Notes: generated by a model not told the origin, from the letters alone. DNA of 64,000 nt from Solidesulfovibrio magneticus RS-1 (GCF_000010665.1 NC_012796.1:4364001-4428000); one strand, 5' to 3'; positions 14,993-22,944 are shown, counted from the stretch's first letter. A program made the numbers and translations.

Positions 14993-17464
14993 GTGTTTTC
15001 CAAGGAGCTTTTCCGCCGCTGGACCTATCAGGTCTTTGCCCCGGGCGTGCTGTTGCGCGAGAAGTACAACGCCTTCCGGGAACTTTTGCGTTACGACGAC
15101 GCCTGCCTGGAACTCATCGCCGCCCTGGAGGACGTCCATTACGGCGGCGCGGCCGTGGACTGGACCCGGGTGGTCCATCTGACCCGGCGGCTGCGCACTT
15201 CCGTCAATGAGCTGGTGGAACGCCTGGCCCGCCTGTCTCCGGCCCGCCATCTCGATCTGCCCGAGTACGCCCGCAAGGTCGATTTCTACGTCCAGATGGC
15301 CCTGGACCTGCCGTCCGGCGACATGTCGCCGCCCTTTGTCCTGCCCCTGGCCGAGCTGGCCGGCGACGTGGCCCGGGCCGGCGGCAAGGCCGCCAACCTG
15401 GCCCGGGCCGTGGCCGAGGCCCGGGTTCCGGCCCCGGAGGGCTTCGTGGCCACCACCGGGGCCTTCCGCTACCTGCTTGAAGCCTGCGAACTGCGTCCGG
15501 CCATCGACCGCATCCTGCGCCGGGTGAACTTGGCCCGGCCGGGCGAGGTGGCCGAGGCCGCCGCTGCCGCCCGGGAACTCATTCTCGCCGCCCGGGTACC
15601 CGAAGAAGTGGCCGTGCCCCTGGCCGAGGCGGCCCGGCGGCTGGGGCGCGGCCCGGGCGGCCAGCCCATGCTCTTGGCCCTTCGCAGCTCGGCCGTGGCC
15701 GAGGACGGCCGGGCCTCGTTCGCCGGCCAGTACGAGAGCCTGCTTGGCGTGGAGCCGGAAAACGCCGTGGCCGCCTACCTGAGGGTCCTGGCCGGCAAGT
15801 ACACGGCCAAGGCCATCACCTATCGGGTGCTCACCGGCTACGCCGACGAGGAAACACCCATGGCCGTGCTCATGCTGCCCATGGTGCCGGCCGCCGCCTC
15901 AGGCGTGCTCTACACCCGCGACAGCGCCGACCCCGAGGCTCCCATGGCCGTCTACGCCGTGCCGGGCCTCGGCGGGGCCCTGGTCGAAGGAGCGGTCAGC
16001 CCGGAACGCCTGGCCCTGTCCCACACGCCGCCCCATTTTCTCCTCGACCGCCAGACCCTGGACGCCGAGGTGCTGTCCGAAGAAGCGGCCGGCCGGCTGG
16101 CCGCCCTGGCCCTGCGCCTGGAAAAGACCTTTGGCGCGCCCCAGGACGTGGAATGGGCCATCGACCAGGACGGCGCGCCCTTTATTCTCCAAACCCGGCC
16201 CATGGCCGTGGAAGCCAAGGCCGACGGCCTGCCCGAGCTGTCCTTGGGCGCCCGGCCGGCCGGCGCGCCCACGCCGCTTTTGTGCAACGGGATGCGGGCC
16301 TCGGGCGGCTGCGCCGCCGGCGTGGTCCGCCTGGCTTCGGCCGTCCTGGACATCGACGACATCGCCCCAGGCACGGTGCTTATTACCCACACCCTGCCCA
16401 CGGTTCTGGCCCGGGCCGTGGACCGGCTGGCCGCCGTGGTCGCCGTCTCGGGCAGCCGGGCCGGCCATTTCGCTTCGGTGGCCCGGGAGTTCGGCCTGCC
16501 GGTCATCACCGGCATGGCCGACGCCTTCGAAGCCCTGCCTGAGGGACTGGACGTCACCGTGGACGCCGACGCCGGCTGCGTCTATCCCGGCCGCGTGCCG
16601 GCCCTGCTCGACCGGCCGCCCGCGCCCCGGGCGGCGGCGGGTTCGCCCGTGGCCGAGCGCCTGGCCCGACTGATCCCGCTGGTGGCCGGACTGACGCTCA
16701 CCGACCCTTCCTCGCCCGATTTCGCCCCGGCCAAAGTGCGCTCGCTGCACGACATCGTGCGCTTTGCCCACGAAAAGGCCGTCACCGAGATGTTCTCCCT
16801 GGTCGGCGATTCCGGCCGGGGGCTGGCCTCGGCCAGACGGCTGCGCAGCCACCTGCCCCTGACCATGTACGTCCTGGACCTCGGCGGCGGCGTGTTCGAG
16901 TCGGCGGCCGGGGACAAGGAAATCCGCCCCGACCAGATCAAGTGCGCCCCCATGTGGGCCCTGTGGTCGGGGCTGGCCGCCGACGACGCCCCCTGGCCAG
17001 CCGGGCCGCCCATCACCGACGACGAAGCTTTCGACCGCACCAGCGCCGGCATCTTTTTCAACGACTCCAAGCATCTGGCCAGCTATGCCGTCATCTCCGA
17101 CGCCTACGCCCACGTCATGCTGCGCTTTGGCTACCATTTCACCGTGGTGGACGCCCTGTGCGGCCCGGACGACAGCCAGAACTACGTCAATTTCCGCTTC
17201 AAGGGCGGCGGCGCGGGCTTTGACCAGCGCTCCCTGCGCCTGTCCTGCGTGCGCCGGGTTCTGGCCCACTTCGGCTTCACCGTGCGGGCCGCCGGCGACC
17301 TGCTGGACGCCTCGCTGTCGCGCCTGCCCGAACACGTGGCCCAAAAACGGCTGGCCATGCTCGGCTGCCTGCTGGCCGCCACCCGGATGCTCGACATCCG
17401 GCTGGCCTCCGAGGCCGACGCCGACGCCTGGGTGGCCGGCTTTCTCGAACGAACGGACCGGTAG
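14993..17464 (+). CDS. PEP-synthase-like phosphotransfer protein lacking the PEP/pyruvate barrel
   Basis: The 823-residue protein begins at GTG 14993. After an N-terminal helical region (about 1-110) comes the ATP-grasp domain of pyruvate phosphate dikinase/PEP synthase (about 120-410), with LALRSSAVAEDGRASFAGQYE, SGVLYTRD and DVEWAIDQ...LQTRPM. The swivelling phosphohistidine domain follows (about 430-530), with the catalytic His in SGSRAGHFASVARE. The C-terminal 270 residues match no domain I know and replace the usual TIM barrel. It could phosphorylate a His or another acceptor from ATP without making PEP. It follows a kinase and receiver in what appears to be one operon. Confidence 0.75.
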   Translation: MFSKELFRRWTYQVFAPGVLLREKYNAFRELLRYDDACLELIAALEDVHYGGAAVDWTRVVHLTRRLRTSVNELVERLARLSPARHLDLPEYARKVDFYVQMALDLPSGDMSPPFVLPLAELAGDVARAGGKAANLARAVAEARVPAPEGFVATTGAFRYLLEACELRPAIDRILRRVNLARPGEVAEAAAAARELILAARVPEEVAVPLAEAARRLGRGPGGQPMLLALRSSAVAEDGRASFAGQYESLLGVEPENAVAAYLRVLAGKYTAKAITYRVLTGYADEETPMAVLMLPMVPAAASGVLYTRDSADPEAPMAVYAVPGLGGALVEGAVSPERLALSHTPPHFLLDRQTLDAEVLSEEAAGRLAALALRLEKTFGAPQDVEWAIDQDGAPFILQTRPMAVEAKADGLPELSLGARPAGAPTPLLCNGMRASGGCAAGVVRLASAVLDIDDIAPGTVLITHTLPTVLARAVDRLAAVVAVSGSRAGHFASVAREFGLPVITGMADAFEALPEGLDVTVDADAGCVYPGRVPALLDRPPAPRAAAGSPVAERLARLIPLVAGLTLTDPSSPDFAPAKVRSLHDIVRFAHEKAVTEMFSLVGDSGRGLASARRLRSHLPLTMYVLDLGGGVFESAAGDKEIRPDQIKCAPMWALWSGLAADDAPWPAGPPITDDEAFDRTSAGIFFNDSKHLASYAVISDAYAHVMLRFGYHFTVVDALCGPDDSQNYVNFRFKGGGAGFDQRSLRLSCVRRVLAHFGFTVRAAGDLLDASLSRLPEHVAQKRLAMLGCLLAATRMLDIRLASEADADAWVAGFLERTDR

Positions 17465-17535
17465 CGCGGCAACCCTTAAAGAACACGAGCGTATTTTTGA
17501 ATAAACACCGTGGTTTTCTCGCGTCGCCCGCCAAA
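17462..17535 (+). repeat. Stop-codon-linked repeat, copy 2
   Basis: This copy begins on the TAG stop of the PEP-synthase-like gene and aligns with 7931-8003, with the same order of AACACGA, CGTA, TTTT, ACC and GGTTTT blocks. No gene is seen between 17465 and 17619. Confidence 0.6.
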
Positions 17536-17619
17536 GGCCGCCGGCTCTTGGGAAGACGCGACCCAAGCCCCCGCGCCCTTTGACGCGGACAGGCCAGACT
17601 GACCAAAAAAGGGTGCTTC

Positions 17620-18669
17620 ATGGCCGATGTTCCCGCCTATCCCCTGACCTGGGTCACCGACCATCTGGCCGTGGGCGGCGCGCCCATGTCCTACGCCCAG
17701 CTGGATTCCCTGCGCGCCCAGGGCGTGACCGCCATCCTCAACCTGTGCGCGGAATTCTGCGACCTCCACGAAATCGAGGCCGCCGCCGGCTTCGAGGTGC
17801 ACTACCTGCCCATTCCCGACGAACACGCCCCGGACCTTCCCGCCCTGGAAGACGCCCTGGGCTGGCTCGACGAAGCCGTTTACCTGGGCAAGAAAGTGCT
17901 CATCCACTGCCGCCACGGCATCGGCCGCACCGGCACGGTCTTAAACGCCTACCTGCTGCGCCGGGGCCTGGGCCACATGGGCGCGGCCCGGGTACTGCGG
18001 CCGCTGCGGGCCAAGCCGGCCAATTTCAACCAATGGTGGACCATTCGCCGCTACGGCAAGGCGGCCGGCAAGCTCACCGTGCGCGAACCACGCCTGGAAG
18101 CCGGCAAACCCGTGGACCTGGGGCCGTTTCTGGCCGACTACGCCGGGCTGGCCGCCATGGCCCAGGAGGCGGCCGGGGACATCCCGGCCTGTGGCCGCGA
18201 CCACGACGCCTGCTGCCGCCGGCCCCTGTGGCTGTCGCTGATTGAAGCCGTGGCCCTGGCCCGGGCTATCGACGTGGGCCTGACGAGCCAAGTGCGCCAA
18301 TCCGTCATCGAGGACGCAGCCGGCGCGGCCCGGGAAATGGACGAGCTGACCCAGCGCTACGGCGACTCCCATGAGCTGTGCGTGTCGGGCTGGTCGCGGC
18401 GCTGTCCGCTGTCCCGCGACGGGGCCTGCCTGGTGTTCGATTCCCGGCCGGTGGCCTGCCGGCTGTTCGGCGCGCCGGCCGCGGCCCAGGCCGCGCTGTG
18501 GGACAAGACCTTGGAGCCGGCCCTGGGCGAACTGTCGCGCCAGGTGTTCGTGGCCCTGGCCGGCACGGCCGTGGGCGAGGCCCTGCCCCATTTCGCCCTG
18601 CCCGACGTGGCCTCGGGCCGCTACGTCTCGGCGGTCTTCAACTATCTGCTGGCCCTTTCCCGGCGTTGA
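17620..18669 (+). CDS. Dual-specificity protein phosphatase fused to a YkgJ-like cysteine-cluster domain
   Basis: Residues 1-160 form a protein tyrosine/dual-specificity phosphatase fold. The catalytic P-loop is HCRHGIGRTG (nucleophile C97, R103), and D67 in PIPDEHAP is a plausible general acid. Residues about 185-300 carry CGRDHDACC and then C-x7-CPLSRDGAC-x10-CRLFG, a pattern like YkgJ/UPF0153 zinc- or iron-binding domains. The fusion suggests phosphatase activity tied to a metal or redox state. It lies 155 nt after the PEP-synthase-like gene, same direction, and could oppose that signalling line. Substrate is unknown. Confidence 0.8.
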   Translation: MADVPAYPLTWVTDHLAVGGAPMSYAQLDSLRAQGVTAILNLCAEFCDLHEIEAAAGFEVHYLPIPDEHAPDLPALEDALGWLDEAVYLGKKVLIHCRHGIGRTGTVLNAYLLRRGLGHMGAARVLRPLRAKPANFNQWWTIRRYGKAAGKLTVREPRLEAGKPVDLGPFLADYAGLAAMAQEAAGDIPACGRDHDACCRRPLWLSLIEAVALARAIDVGLTSQVRQSVIEDAAGAAREMDELTQRYGDSHELCVSGWSRRCPLSRDGACLVFDSRPVACRLFGAPAAAQAALWDKTLEPALGELSRQVFVALAGTAVGEALPHFALPDVASGRYVSAVFNYLLALSRR

Positions 18670-18726
18670 CCCGGGCCGGGCGGGCGGGCTAGAAGACCTG
18701 TCCACATCTTGAAAGGAGAACCGCCC

Positions 18727-19101
18727 ATGGCCGAAGACTTCAGAACGCTTCTTATGGAATCGGACCGCCTGGAAGACGGCGACCGCTGGTTCGGCGACAT
18801 CCAGATCGGCGGCTGGTTCTATTTTTCGGCCCAGGCCGGCCCGTTCCACGCCTCCCGGCCCCAGGTCCTGCACGAAAACCCCATGGCCTACGAGTCCTTC
18901 GATCTGCGCCTGCAGACCGTCCAGGGCGTCATCAGCTACGGCCGCTACGGAGCCTGGGAAGATCTGAAAGGCAAACCCTGGGCCGCCCTGTTCAGCGAAG
19001 AGCGCCCCACCGTGCTGCACGCCCCGGACGTGCCCGTGGCCACCTGCCAGCAGATCTACGAAGACCTCCTCGCCTACGCCCGCAAAAATCCCGTGCCCTA
19101 G
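18727..19101 (+). CDS. Hypothetical protein, 124 aa
   Basis: The ATG at 18727 follows AAAGGAGAACC. The protein is soluble and mixed alpha/beta, with aromatic stretches (GGWFYFSAQAGPFHASRP, ISYGRYGAWEDLKG). It has no signal, membrane helix or Cys motif and resembles no family I can name. It lies 57 nt after the phosphatase fusion gene and may be cotranscribed with it. A 3'-end palindromic element and a terminator follow, so it probably ends the transcript. Confidence 0.65.
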   Translation: MAEDFRTLLMESDRLEDGDRWFGDIQIGGWFYFSAQAGPFHASRPQVLHENPMAYESFDLRLQTVQGVISYGRYGAWEDLKGKPWAALFSEERPTVLHAPDVPVATCQQIYEDLLAYARKNPVP

Positions 19102-19123
19102 TTCGGCGTTCGCACAAATAAGA

Positions 19124-19172
19124 GATGCCTCCGGCGGCCGGGGGGGATGATCCCCCCCGGACCCCCTCGACG
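19124..19172 (+). repeat. 3'-end palindromic element, copy C
   Basis: GATGCCTCCGGCGGC is followed by a stem centred on GGATGATCC and CCGGACCCCCT. It starts 22 nt after the stop of the 124-residue protein gene, in the same direction. Confidence 0.8.
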
Positions 19173-19248
19173 GGAAAAGTGGTAACGGGGGTTCGCCTTT
19201 GACGGAAACCACCGTGGTTCCGGCCTCCGCCTCTTTCACGAAATGATC

Positions 19249-19285
19249 GGCCGGTCACGCCCCGCTGGGCGCGGCCGGCCTTTTT
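19249..19285 (+). terminator. Intrinsic terminator before the DsrE-like selenoprotein gene
   Basis: GGCCGG (19249-19254) pairs with CCGGCC (19275-19280), an inner CGCCC/GGGCG stem fills the loop, and TTTTT follows. It separates the upstream transcript from the selenoprotein gene. Confidence 0.75.
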
Positions 19286-19301
19286 CACGGCTTGCTTCTG
19301 C

Positions 19302-19322
19302 AATCGATTTTATCTATCGATT
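19302..19322. promoter_or_regulatory. AATCGAT/ATCGATT inverted repeat before the selenoprotein gene
   Basis: Seven-base arms (19302-19308 and 19316-19322) flank a T-rich 7-nt centre, ending 5 nt before the AGGAGG ribosome-binding site. It could be an operator. No regulator is identified. Confidence 0.35.
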
Positions 19323-19341
19323 TAGGCAGGAGGCATCAGCA

Positions 19342-19662
19342 ATGCAAATACTTATCGTGCTCTCCAGCCCCGAGCCCGAGATCAAATGGAACGCCGTGCG
19401 TTTCGGCAACTTCCTGCTCAACGAAGGCGAGGACGTCACCATCTTCTTAAATGGCCCGGCCGTGGACCTGACCGCCGGCGACAGCCCGACCTTCCCCATC
19501 GCCGAGCAGGCCAAGCTTTTTGGCTTAAGCGAAGGCGTGCTCGCCGCCTGAGGCAAGTGCCTGGGCCTCCACGGCGTGGAGGCGAAAGCGCCGGTGACCC
19601 TGTCCAATATGCCCTTCCTCTACGCGGCCATGAAGGCCGCCGACCGCATCCTCAATTTCTAG
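19342..19662 (+). CDS. DsrE-like selenoprotein (Sec encoded by in-frame TGA at 19549)
   Basis: Starting at ATG 19342 (AGGAGG, 8-nt spacer), the frame hits TGA at codon 70 and then stays open for 36 codons to TAG (19660-19662), with about 33 of 36 third positions G or C. The joined 106-residue protein has the DsrE beginning MQILIVLSS and the ending AADRILNF. Where relatives carry the reactive cysteine it reads VLAA-U-GKC, a UxxC redox motif. A perfect hairpin with G at the loop start lies 13 nt after TGA, as expected for a bacterial SECIS. Sec-containing DsrE-like proteins have been described from deltaproteobacteria. A plain stop giving a 69-residue product would remove the active site and is less likely. 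Confidence 0.85.
19552..19592 (+). promoter_or_regulatory. SECIS-like hairpin directly after the in-frame TGA
   Basis: GCCTCCAC (19565-19572) pairs perfectly with GTGGAGGC (19576-19583) around loop GGC. The loop starts 22 nt after the TGA, inside the 16-37 nt window known for bacterial SECIS elements, and its first two bases are G, as SelB recognition requires. Confidence 0.75.
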
Positions 19663-19787
19663 CGCCGCGTCCACGAAAAGCGGCGGGGGTGTTTCGTGGG
19701 CAACAGCCTGGAACCATTATTGTTCAGGACCGAGGCTATCGCGCCCCGGCGGGCCGGCCCCTTCCCCTGGGCCGCCCGCCGCGTTAT

Positions 19788-20987
19788 ATGGCAAGGATGA
19801 TGCGCCACAACACGCCCCCCGCCCGCCTGTCGACCCTGGCCCTGTGTCTTGCCGCCCTGCTTTGCCTGACCGCCTGCGCCGGCGTGGAGGACGTGCCGCC
19901 AGCCGCGCCGGCCAGACCCGGACCGGCCCAGGCCGCGCCAGGGACAGCCCCGGCCGGCGCGCCGCCCCAGATGCGCGCCCCGGTCGCGCCGGCTCCGACC
20001 ACGCCCTGGAACACCCGCGTCAGCCCGGCCAGCCAGCAAATCCCAAGCTTCGCCTCCCTGGCCCCGGCCGTGGACCGCTCCATCGCCTTTGTCGCCCGCA
20101 AGCCGGCCGGAAACGTCGCCATCGACCAGCCCGGCGTGCGCCTGACCTGGGGCCAGCTCCACCAGGGACTGACCACTTTCCGCCGCATCCTGCCCGAACT
20201 GGACCGTGATCCGTCGGTGCTGTCCAAATACTTCACCTGGGTTCCGCTCTCCACCGATACCCTGCTCACCGGCTACTACGAACCCACCATCGAGGTTTCG
20301 CGCACCAAGCACGGCCCCTACGTCTGGGGCATCTACCGCAACCCCGGAGGGGCCGGCAAACACCACAGCCGCGACGCCATCGACTACGCCGGCGCGCTTT
20401 CCGGCAAAGGCCTGGAGCTGGGCTTTGCCAAGGACCCCATCGCTGTCTTTTTCCTGCATGTCCAAGGCTCGGGCAAGCTGAGCTACATCGAGGACGGCTC
20501 CACGGTCTACGCCCTCTACGACGGCAAAAACGCCCACCGCTACGTGGGCGTGGGCCGCGTCATGGTGGAACGGGGCTGCTTCCCCGAGGAAGAGATGAGC
20601 ATGCAGCGCATCCGTCGCTACCTGGAAGAAAACCCGACCCAGGTGCGCGAATATCTGACTAAAAATCCGAGTTATATCTTTTTCAAGGCCTCCCAGACCA
20701 CACCGGTGGGGGCCATGGGCGTGCCCGTCACCCCCCACGCCAGCGTGGCCGTGGACCCGGGATTCATGCCCTACGGCTCGCTTCTGGCTGTTGACGGCGA
20801 CCTGCCCGGCTACCCGCCCGGCACGGGGCCCGGCGTCGAACGCTTCACCGGCTTCGTCATGGCCCAGGACACCGGCTGCATGCGGGGCAACCACTTCGAC
20901 CTCTACCTCGGCCCGGGCGAAAAAGCCGCCCACCAGGCCGGCCTCATGAAGGGCACGGCCAAGGCTTACGTGTTGGTGCCGAAGTAG
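19788..20987 (+). CDS. mltA: MltA-type membrane-bound lytic murein transglycosylase
   Basis: The 399-residue lipoprotein has the lipobox LTAC (Cys about 30), a Pro/Ala-rich linker (about 35-75), the MltA domain (about 130-290, LTGYYEPTIEVSRT) and the C-terminal 3D domain. The catalytic Asp is in FVMAQDTG, and AHQAGLMKGTAKAYVLVP closes the protein. Family members cleave peptidoglycan glycans with anhydromuramyl ends at the outer membrane. ATGs at 19788, 19797 and 19800 are all possible starts. It lies 125 nt after the selenoprotein gene, and a 3'-end element follows the stop. Confidence 0.88.
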   Translation: MARMMRHNTPPARLSTLALCLAALLCLTACAGVEDVPPAAPARPGPAQAAPGTAPAGAPPQMRAPVAPAPTTPWNTRVSPASQQIPSFASLAPAVDRSIAFVARKPAGNVAIDQPGVRLTWGQLHQGLTTFRRILPELDRDPSVLSKYFTWVPLSTDTLLTGYYEPTIEVSRTKHGPYVWGIYRNPGGAGKHHSRDAIDYAGALSGKGLELGFAKDPIAVFFLHVQGSGKLSYIEDGSTVYALYDGKNAHRYVGVGRVMVERGCFPEEEMSMQRIRRYLEENPTQVREYLTKNPSYIFFKASQTTPVGAMGVPVTPHASVAVDPGFMPYGSLLAVDGDLPGYPPGTGPGVERFTGFVMAQDTGCMRGNHFDLYLGPGEKAAHQAGLMKGTAKAYVLVPK

Positions 20988-21010
20988 GAAAAGAGAACGA
21001 GCAAGAGGAA

Positions 21011-21066
21011 GATGCCTCCGGCGGCCGGGGGCCTGAGGCCCCCGGACCCCCCAATGGGGGAAAGGG
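21011..21066 (+). repeat. 3'-end palindromic element, copy D
   Basis: GATGCCTCCGGCGGC, then GGGGGCCTGAGGCCCCC, then GGACCCCCC. It starts 24 nt after the mltA stop in the same direction and is close to the consensus form. Confidence 0.85.
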
Positions 21067-21102
21067 GGTGGGACATGTTTTGGAGCGACACAAGGCGAAG
21101 CC

Positions 21103-22245
21103 ATGACGCAGGTGCTCATCGCCGACGACAACGCGATCTTCCGGGAAGTGCTCAAACGGCACGTGGCCTCGCTGTTCGGCTATGACGTCATCGAGGCCGC
21201 CACGGGCCTGGACGCCGTCGATTTGGCCGAAACCCGCCATCCCGACCTGATTTTGCTTGATCTGGTCATGCCGGGCCTGGACGGCATCGAGGTCATCCGC
21301 CGCATCCGGGCCAATCCGCGCCTGGCCGACGTGCCCATCATCTTCCTGTCCGCCGAGACCGACCGGCGCGTCTGGGCCGAGGCCCTGTCGGCCGGGGCCA
21401 ACGACTTCATGCCCAAGCCTTACCACCGCTCGGAACTGGCCGCCCGCATCAACCTGCACCTCAAGCTCGCCAGCCTCGGCCAGGAACTGCGCCGTCAAAA
21501 TGACCTGCTCACCCGGGAGCGCTATCTGGCCGGCTGCGTCCAGCGCCAGCTGTTGCCCCGGGATCTGGAATTTTCGGGTCTGGAATCGGCAGCGGTGTAC
21601 CAGGCCCAGGAGCAGGTGGGCGGCGATTTCTACGACGCCTGGGACGACGGCGCGGCCGTGTACGTGCTCATGGCCGACATCTCCGGCCACGGGGCCTCGG
21701 CGGCCATGCTCATGGCCGCCTGCAAGGGCTATCTGGTATCCCTGCGCCAGGCCGGGCTGGGGCCGGTGGAACTGGTGGCTTCGCTCAACGCCATGCTGTG
21801 CGACCTGCTGCTGGGCGGCGATCTCGACAACATGTTCATGACCATGGCCCTGTGCCGCATCGACCGGGCCGCGCCGCTTTTGACGGTGGTCTCGGCCGGC
21901 CATGTGCCGGTCTACGTCCTTGGGCGCTCGGGGCTGACCGAGCTGCCGTCCCAGGGGCCGGCCCTGGGCATCCTGCCGGACTGCGCCTGGACGCCGCAAA
22001 CCACGACCTTCGCGCCTGGGGACACGTTGTTTCTCTACACCGACGGCTTGACCGAACTGCGTTCGCCGGAAGGGGAATTTTTCGGGGAGGAGCGGGTGCT
22101 CGGCAAGCTGCGGCCGGGCACGGCCCCGCGCGATCTCATCGGCGAGATCATCGAAACGGCCCTGCCCTTTTGCATGGGCATTCTCCACGACGACCTGGCC
22201 ATGGTGGCCGTGCGCCGCCTGGCTCCGGGCGACCGCCTAGCGTAA
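21103..22245 (+). CDS. Receiver-PP2C (SpoIIE/RsbU-type) phosphatase response regulator
   Basis: The 380-residue protein has a receiver domain (1-120; phospho-acceptor D53 in LILLDLVMPGLDG), a short linker and a SpoIIE-type PPM phosphatase domain (about 150-375). The latter shows GGDFYDAWDD, ADISGHGASAAMLMA and DTLFLYTDGLTE with the metal-binding aspartates. Such proteins dephosphorylate STAS anti-anti-sigma factors after phosphorylation by a kinase. A STAS protein is encoded convergently at 22417-22758 and is the probable substrate. No anti-sigma kinase is seen nearby. Confidence 0.9.
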   Translation: MTQVLIADDNAIFREVLKRHVASLFGYDVIEAATGLDAVDLAETRHPDLILLDLVMPGLDGIEVIRRIRANPRLADVPIIFLSAETDRRVWAEALSAGANDFMPKPYHRSELAARINLHLKLASLGQELRRQNDLLTRERYLAGCVQRQLLPRDLEFSGLESAAVYQAQEQVGGDFYDAWDDGAAVYVLMADISGHGASAAMLMAACKGYLVSLRQAGLGPVELVASLNAMLCDLLLGGDLDNMFMTMALCRIDRAAPLLTVVSAGHVPVYVLGRSGLTELPSQGPALGILPDCAWTPQTTTFAPGDTLFLYTDGLTELRSPEGEFFGEERVLGKLRPGTAPRDLIGEIIETALPFCMGILHDDLAMVAVRRLAPGDRLA

Positions 22246-22346
22246 CTGGAGGCATTTCCAGTCGCCGTTGCAGGGACCGGAAAGCCTCGCCTCCGGACGC
22301 CCTCACCATCCGGCCAAAGTGCCAACCACCCCCTTGAAACACTTTC

Positions 22347-22399
22347 CCCGGCTGGGGGGTCTGGGGGCCTCAGGCCCCCAGCCGCCGGAGGCCTCTTCC
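22347..22399 (-). repeat. 3'-end palindromic element, copy E
   Basis: On the minus strand this reads GAGGCCTCCGGCGGC, a GC hairpin, then AGACCCCCC. It lies 17 nt past the stop of the STAS gene, in that gene's direction, not that of the plus-strand phosphatase gene. Confidence 0.85.
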
Positions 22400-22416
22400 T
22401 CTTCCCGTCTTCATCC

Positions 22417-22758
22417 TCACCGATACTGGGCCAAGCCCTGATCGGCGTCGGCGAAGACGTCGAAGATCGCGCCGAGGGTGACCACGCGTACGATCTTGGC
22501 GACGTGGGGGTGCAAGCCGCACAGCCCCATGCGCCCGTCCTTGGCGGCCACGGCTTTGCGCACCGACACCATGGCTCCGATGGCCTTGCTGTCCATAAAG
22601 GCCACCTGGGTCAGGTCCAGGAGCAGATCGACGGCCCCGGCGCGCTCGTAGCGGGACAGCAGCGCGTCGCGGAAGTCGTCGCTGACGGTATGGTCCACTT
22701 CGGACACGCCGACCGTCGCCACCAGGCAGGTTCCAGACAGTTGCGCGGACAGTTCCAT
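22417..22758 (-). CDS. STAS-domain anti-anti-sigma factor
   Basis: The 113-residue STAS domain has the conserved phosphorylatable serine S57 in FMDSKAIGAM. Such proteins switch partners: dephosphorylated, they bind an anti-sigma kinase. The convergent receiver-PP2C phosphatase is the likely activator. The kinase and sigma factor are elsewhere, or the system acts on a non-sigma target. Confidence 0.88.
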   Translation of the reverse strand: MELSAQLSGTCLVATVGVSEVDHTVSDDFRDALLSRYERAGAVDLLLDLTQVAFMDSKAIGAMVSVRKAVAAKDGRMGLCGLHPHVAKIVRVVTLGAIFDVFADADQGLAQYR

Positions 22759-22861
22759 GGCTCCCCCGCCGCCTGGCCGACGACGGCCGCAGCGTGGTTT
22801 CAGGTTTGCGGACTCGCTTAGCCCGTCGCGATACCACCTGCCCCCCTTGTTACCCTTTATT

Positions 22862-22908
22862 CGGGGGGTCTGGGGGCCTCAGGCCCCCAGCCGCCGGAGG
22901 CATCTTCC
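22862..22908 (-). repeat. 3'-end palindromic element, copy F
   Basis: On the minus strand it reads GATGCCTCCGGCGGC, the GC hairpin, then AGACCCCCC. It lies 36 nt past the stop of the HDOD receiver gene. Confidence 0.85.
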
Positions 22909-22944
22909 TTTTCTCTCTTCTCGCGTTCCCGCTTTCGCTCCCGC

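Noticed and set aside
19342-19551. A 69-residue DsrE fragment ending at TGA, or a pseudogene
   Set aside because: The downstream frame is under coding constraint, continues to a family-like end, and a SECIS-like hairpin directly follows the TGA, so a selenoprotein explains it better.
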